27,745 nucleotides of DNA from IMG/VR virus record IMGVR_UViG_3300025910_000137, positions 1 through 27,745 of that record; one strand, given 5' to 3'. Below the pieces are notes generated by a model, which did not search any database, was not told the origin of the DNA, and saw nothing but the letters and a program-made list of their open reading frames with translations. Position numbers and translations under genes: made by a program. The stretch comes from a virus. Shown here one piece after another: positions 26,670 through 27,745 of this stretch (positions within the stretch are counted from its first letter, which is position 1; each line of letters opens with the position of its first letter).

Positions 26670-26918
26670 TCAGTTCTCCTTTCCGTGTATCTCGCAGTGG
26701 CAAGGGTGGCATATAGCAATCAGGTTCTCAGGCACATCGAACGTGCCCCATTTCGGGTAGCGCAGATGATGAACCTCGGTAACCGGGCGCATCGCACACC
26801 GTTCACAGACGCCGCCGGCTCGTTTGATGACCTGGGCGCGGATGGCGCGGAACGTCGGGTGTCGCAGGTACTCCTTATAGGAGCGGTACGGGCTAGAACG
26901 GTAGCGGCTGCTGCCCAT
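26670..26918 (-). CDS. Small HNH endonuclease
   Basis: From ATG 26918 an 82-residue protein: MGSSRYRSSPYRSYKEYLRH, then a compact HNH domain VCERCAMRPVTEVHHLRYPK, NLIAICHPCHCEIHGKEN. Both Cys pairs (CERC, CHPC) and the HH dyad are present. The ATG lies inside the 3' end of the TcmP-like gene, with AAGGAG about 13 bases upstream; longer in-frame starts upstream would run through shadow sequence. Small HNH proteins of this size may act in packaging, restriction or homing. Confidence 0.82.
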   Translation of the reverse strand: MGSSRYRSSPYRSYKEYLRHPTFRAIRAQVIKRAGGVCERCAMRPVTEVHHLRYPKWGTFDVPENLIAICHPCHCEIHGKEN

Positions 26919-27609
26919 AAATTTCTTGACGCTCCTTTTCCGTATAGGTGCAATACTCGAAAATCGCCTGTCCGATTTGGCTGTCATATCGATAGAAGCT
27001 CTCGCGCGCCCAGCTCCTTTGCTCATCGTAGTTCGTGCCGTAAAGCACCGTCCATCCGAGGCTCCCGTTATCCGGCTTGCGGATGAGCCACACCGATTTA
27101 TCGACCGTGGCAAGTTCGTCTTTTAGGTGCTTGAATTGCTTGTGTACCGTGCGGATGAATTTATATATTCGTGAAGGGAATGTCATGAGGATGTCGAGCC
27201 GCCTCGTCGCCTGCATGCCGTTAAGTTTTCGTATTGCCTCAAATGAGGGCGCGCCGAATGGGTCATGGTATATTAGTCCGTAGGGCGCGTAGCGCAGTAG
27301 TTCGCAGCACTCAGGCAAAAGCCGGTTATGGTCACCGTGACGTGCGCTCGCGCCGAACCGCTCGCGCAGCGCCTTGTATAGCGCCGGCTTTTGTTCGATG
27401 AGGACAGCCTGATACTGCAATCCGAAGTGCCGCGCTTCCTCATCAAAGATCGACGGGCTGCCGGCTCCGTCTGCCGCGTTCGTGTCGATGTAGAGATACG
27501 TCCCTACTCGATAGCGCTCGATAATCCCTTTGGTCATCGGGATGTGCATACCAAGAAACCTGCGAAAGAACCGCTGCTTCTCTGGTGTAAAGCTACTCGG
27601 ATACGGCAT
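26893..27609 (-). CDS. Three-Cys-motif partner protein (TcmP-like)
   Basis: A 238-residue protein from ATG 27609 behind GAGGA. The pattern YLYIDTNAADGAGSP, then AVLIEQKPALYKALRERFG, HGDHNRLLPECCELL, and GLIYHDPFGAPSFEAIRKLN follows the TcmP family (TIGR04474), which has a methyltransferase-like fold: acid after motif I, GD, and DPFG. TcmP proteins are encoded with Gp37/Gp68 three-Cys proteins; here that partner is the fusion at 24932-26371 in the same operon. The SAM-binding glycine loop is DGAG rather than a classic GxGxG, so catalysis is uncertain. Confidence 0.78.
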   Translation of the reverse strand: MPYPSSFTPEKQRFFRRFLGMHIPMTKGIIERYRVGTYLYIDTNAADGAGSPSIFDEEARHFGLQYQAVLIEQKPALYKALRERFGASARHGDHNRLLPECCELLRYAPYGLIYHDPFGAPSFEAIRKLNGMQATRRLDILMTFPSRIYKFIRTVHKQFKHLKDELATVDKSVWLIRKPDNGSLGWTVLYGTNYDEQRSWARESFYRYDSQIGQAIFEYCTYTEKERQEIYGQQPLPF

Positions 27610-27662
27610 GCTGTCCTCGGCAATACGAAGCCCGCCAACGTGATACACAGCGCGGCGGGCGG

Positions 27663-27745
27663 TTATGGGTATACAAAGACCCGCTTATGCTGGCGTATCG
27701 GCTGCTTACACACGATACAGGTGCCAGCACAAGCGGGCTTGTCGC
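27663..27745 (-). CDS. Partial zinc-knuckle protein (3' end only)
   Basis: The frame enters from the right edge and reads KPACAGTCIVCKQPIRQHKR, then VFVYP and TAA at 27663. CAGTCIVC is a CX3CX2C cluster, here most likely a zinc knuckle. It is the last part of a gene that begins outside the window, 54 bases upstream of the TcmP-like start. Confidence 0.5.
   Translation of the reverse strand, partial: DKPACAGTCIVCKQPIRQHKRVFVYP

Overview
The window is a segment of a tailed (siphovirus-type) phage or prophage genome, GC-rich, with two facing transcription blocks. A rightward late block (positions 1-12764) holds tail genes. A leftward early/accessory block (27745 down to 12761) holds replication, DNA-modification, nuclease and many small genes. 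The blocks meet tail-to-tail at 12761-12764, where the two stop codons overlap. No integrase, terminase, capsid, lysin or tRNA gene is visible, so the window is only part of the genome. The host is not identified. The TPTPTP-linker secreted protein, the HEARO-like RNA and the short dispersed repeat families fit a Chloroflexota host, but this is inference only.

Late block: a GT17-like glycosyltransferase/methyltransferase fusion (partial at the left edge), a tail-completion candidate, an antisense HNH homing endonuclease, the tail tube, a tail assembly chaperone pair joined by a -1 frameshift (CCCAAAA at 4004-4010), the tape measure, a Dit-like distal tail protein carrying a seven-repeat propeller, an antisense secreted protein, a Gp37-like baseplate hub, a fibre/adhesin, and a conserved small phage protein. 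Between the last two genes (11426-12368) is an unusual stretch. It holds a TnpB-less IS605-type omegaRNA remnant with its own sigma70-like promoter, a 31-codon duplicate of the adhesin 3' end, a duplicate of the next gene's 5' end, and a stand-alone HEARO-like (IscB/IsrB omegaRNA-like) structured RNA.

Early block (described in transcription order, right to left): a zinc-knuckle fragment, a three-Cys-motif partner protein (TcmP-like), an HNH nuclease, a zinc-ribbon protein, a ParB-like/three-Cys (Gp37/Gp68, DUF5131) fusion, a replication initiator with iterons inside its own gene, DnaB helicase, an HNH_3 nuclease, small zinc proteins, a VRR-NUC-like nuclease, a DNA methyltransferase split by an antisense HNH gene, an RHH regulator with a four-helix-bundle protein, small unknown genes, an intact TnpB element that splits another small gene, a second ParB-like protein, and membrane proteins. 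Most of these genes overlap by ATGA/GTGA or are a few bases apart, which indicates translationally coupled operons.

The strongest leads are: (1) the omegaRNA-remnant/HEARO/duplicated-adhesin stretch together with an intact TnpB of the same family about 5 kb away; (2) the ParB-three-Cys fusion plus TcmP pair; (3) the methyltransferase split by a homing endonuclease; (4) the iteron origin nested in the initiator gene; and (5) the propeller-bearing Dit.
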